Shown piece by piece: positions 62,756 to 64,000 of a stretch of 64,000 bases of DNA. The stretch comes from Calothrix sp. HK-06 (GTDB lineage: Bacteria; Cyanobacteriota; Cyanobacteriia; Cyanobacteriales; Nostocaceae). Every line of letters begins with the position of its first letter. Within the stretch, counting starts at the first letter, position 1. The stretch is from the NCBI RefSeq assembly GCF_001904745.1, contig NZ_MRCD01000027.1, forward strand, positions 27,027-91,026, given 5' to 3'. The position numbers and the translations under genes are program-made. The notes beneath the pieces were generated by a model that was not told the DNA's origin, did not search any database, and worked only from the letters and a program-made list of their open reading frames with translations.

Positions 62756-63331
62756 CTAGATACTTACTTGTACCATTGTAGTTACAGCAAGTATTTCTGG
62801 TTTTTCCTGAACAATTTCAAATTTCCAACCTAGCATTGCTGAGTAATCATTTATCATGCTTATTAAGCCTAAACCAGAAGCTGTATTATCTGCATTTTCG
62901 GCATTTTTTTCTAGTTGATTAAAATATAATTCCTGTGGGTCGGCAACTACTAACTCTTCAATAAAGGCTTTAAATCCTTCGATAGAGTCTTTATTTATGC
63001 TGTTAGTGACAAAAAATCTAATTTGGTCAGCATCAAGTTGAAGCTGAATCGTAATCGGTAATCGCACACTATAGTCACAGTACTTCATTGAGTTTTCTAA
63101 TAACTCATTTGCAATATAGCTCGCAGTACTTTTGATTTCAGCTTGCTTTCGGGCGCCAACATCGCTATCATCTTTAGGGAAAAAAGTAGTCAAATAATCC
63201 GCCATAAAATCTGCAGATAGACCATTATTTCTCCAGCGGTCTTTTATCGGAATAGAAGACGGTGAGAACTTAACCGTTAATTGGTTGTTATTGAGTGGTT
63301 TGTCAACGTAGTATCCAAATATCTCTTTCAT
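62756..63331 (-). CDS. Anti-sigma-factor-type ATP-binding kinase (slr1861-like)
   Basis: The 191-aa GHKL ATPase is recognised by the N box IANELLENSMKY (about residues 73-84) and the G box NTASGLGLISMINDY (about 148-162), with KPEILAVTTMVQVSI closing the sheet. It probably phosphorylates the STAS protein encoded next, and sequesters a sigma factor or other target. First gene of the leftward unit. A decayed paralogue of its 3' end lies just upstream at 63364. Confidence 0.82.
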   Translation of the reverse strand: MKEIFGYYVDKPLNNNQLTVKFSPSSIPIKDRWRNNGLSADFMADYLTTFFPKDDSDVGARKQAEIKSTASYIANELLENSMKYCDYSVRLPITIQLQLDADQIRFFVTNSINKDSIEGFKAFIEELVVADPQELYFNQLEKNAENADNTASGLGLISMINDYSAMLGWKFEIVQEKPEILAVTTMVQVSI

Positions 63332-63363
63332 ATCAACCTTACTCAGCTTAAATAATTTTTACC

Positions 63364-63445
63364 TTACATAGTGAATTCAACCATTGTCGTCACAATCATG
63401 ATTGCTGGTTTATCTTTGCTGCGTAATCGTTATTTCGCCAAAATT
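63364..63445 (-). pseudogene. Remnant of a second anti-sigma-type kinase gene
   Basis: On the minus strand DKPAIMIVTTMVEFTM is followed by a stop at 63364-63366; it matches EKPEILAVTTMVQVSI at the end of the intact kinase. Further upstream NDYAAK resembles NDYSAM of the G box, but the intervening residues are lost. No longer frame survives. Confidence 0.65.
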
Positions 63446-63769
63446 CCTGCACTGTTATTGCATCAGGCAGAAACTCTAACATTAATTTTTCCTTAGTCTG
63501 TGGTTTTTCTATGAAATCCCCGAAAATCTGCGTCATGGTAGTGCTGTATAAAAACCGCGTTTAATATACTGTCACTACACAATATGGCACTGTCTTATAC
63601 TCTTATGCTTCAGTAAATGCACTTAAAGGAAAGAATAAGGAAGATTTAAGCGATTATTCACATTTTTCGGTCTGAAGTAAAAATGTTAACTTTTGTAACG
63701 AATGCAGAAACTCACCTGGGTGGATGGGAAGTAATAGGTAAGATACTTATTGCCCAGAGGGCAAAATCT
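63446..63769. other. Leader region of the right-edge gene
   Basis: This is AT-rich DNA with no further gene. On the plus strand, TTGCCC-AGA-GGGCAA (63750-63764) forms a 6-bp hairpin ending 5 bases before the ATG at 63770, where it could hide the ribosome binding site. The stretch ACTCACCTGGGTGGATGGG (63710-63730) is also foldable. I do not recognise a known riboswitch. Confidence 0.4.
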
Positions 63770-64000
63770 ATGAGAACCTTACAAAGCTTTAGTCGTAAGC
63801 GTAAGTCAAGTAAAATACTTAGTTTCGTTGCATCGGTTGCGGCTTCTTTGGCAGTTGTTAGCAGTGTTAGTATTGCTGGCGCCCAAGTTAATCAAGTTAA
63901 TAAATCGGTTAATCAAGTCGAATACAATAACGTCGGTAATGTTGCTAAGTCGGTAACGACAAATGTAACGGCGCCTGCGACCAAAAATCAAGTTATATCA
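63770..64000 (+). CDS. Secreted protein with signal peptide, 3' truncated by the window
   Basis: The 77 visible codons run from ATG 63770 to the window end without a stop. The N-terminus MRTLQSFSRKRKSSKILSF is strongly basic, followed by a hydrophobic core (VASVAASLAVVSSVSIAG) and a likely signal-peptidase site near AGA-Q. The mature part is polar with Val/Asn/Gln/Thr (VNQVNKSVNQVEYN). The catalytic part, if any, is outside the window, so I assign no function. Confidence 0.65.
   Translation, partial: MRTLQSFSRKRKSSKILSFVASVAASLAVVSSVSIAGAQVNQVNKSVNQVEYNNVGNVAKSVTTNVTAPATKNQVIS

Noticed and set aside
63700..63769. Possible riboswitch before the secreted-protein gene
   Set aside because: Small hairpins are present, but I could not match the conserved cores of the ydaO/c-di-AMP or other classes I know.

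Overview
The window looks like chromosomal DNA of a filamentous cyanobacterium, probably Nostocales-like. The evidence is an atpB-atpE style pair (F1 beta then epsilon), a slr1859/slr1860/slr1861-like partner-switching cluster, a DUF4112 protein, very large Calx-beta/FG-GAP/DUF4114 surface proteins, an HTH-NB-ARC-WD40 protein and many short palindromic intergenic repeats. GGCGCC is strikingly frequent (about 80 sites by eye in 64 kb), while the usual cyanobacterial palindrome HIP1 (GCGATCGC) was not seen. All statements come from reading the sequence; no database was searched, and counts are hand counts.

Layout. 1-9.4 kb is ordinary accessory and housekeeping sequence: the tail of miaB, a small membrane protein, a 1165-aa HTH/NB-ARC/WD40 protein overlapping a class I glutamine-amidotransferase-like hydrolase, a haem-oxygenase-fold protein, a PadR regulator with two matching operator-like palindromes and its membrane partner, and ddl followed by a two-TM protein. 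9.4-11.4 kb is repeat-rich. It holds a strongly structured intergenic element, a likely terminator-ended small RNA and two tandemly duplicated coiled-coil genes. 11.4-13.6 kb carries an alpha/beta hydrolase, a DUF4112 protein and a SRPBCC protein.

13.6-56.2 kb is a type I secretion locus read leftward. In transcription order it holds a parvulin-type isomerase, an ABC exporter (cyclic-nucleotide-binding domain, degenerate C39-like domain, ABC), an HlyD adaptor, an unrecognised 240-aa protein, an 8011-aa surface protein and a 3654-aa surface protein. The two giants share their N-terminal module (DUF4347, then glycine-rich beta-helix), a middle module and their C-terminal module (choice-of-anchor-like, DUF4114), but differ elsewhere. 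The larger has five FG-GAP propeller arrays (5, 5, 5, 7 and 14 blades), three lectin/discoidin-like domains and a 3-kb EF-hand-like tract. The smaller has an RTX array. Between them lies the 3' end of a second hlyD, and downstream of the smaller one lies a stray FG-GAP fragment, so the locus arose by duplication and later deletion. No TolC-type outer-membrane gene is in the window.

56.3-59.7 kb holds a SirB1-type protein, an orphan terminator that may end a small RNA, and the two ATP synthase genes. 59.7-63.5 kb is a partner-switching signalling cluster, also read leftward: an anti-sigma-type kinase, a STAS antagonist, a second STAS gene and a membrane PP2C/SpoIIE phosphatase. The second STAS gene is split by a 222-bp element that has 21-bp terminal inverted repeats and carries what looks like the 3' end of an IS4-type transposase. 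Removing 243 bp between direct repeats restores the frame and would join STAS to the phosphatase. A remnant of a second kinase lies upstream. The window ends inside a gene for a secreted protein.
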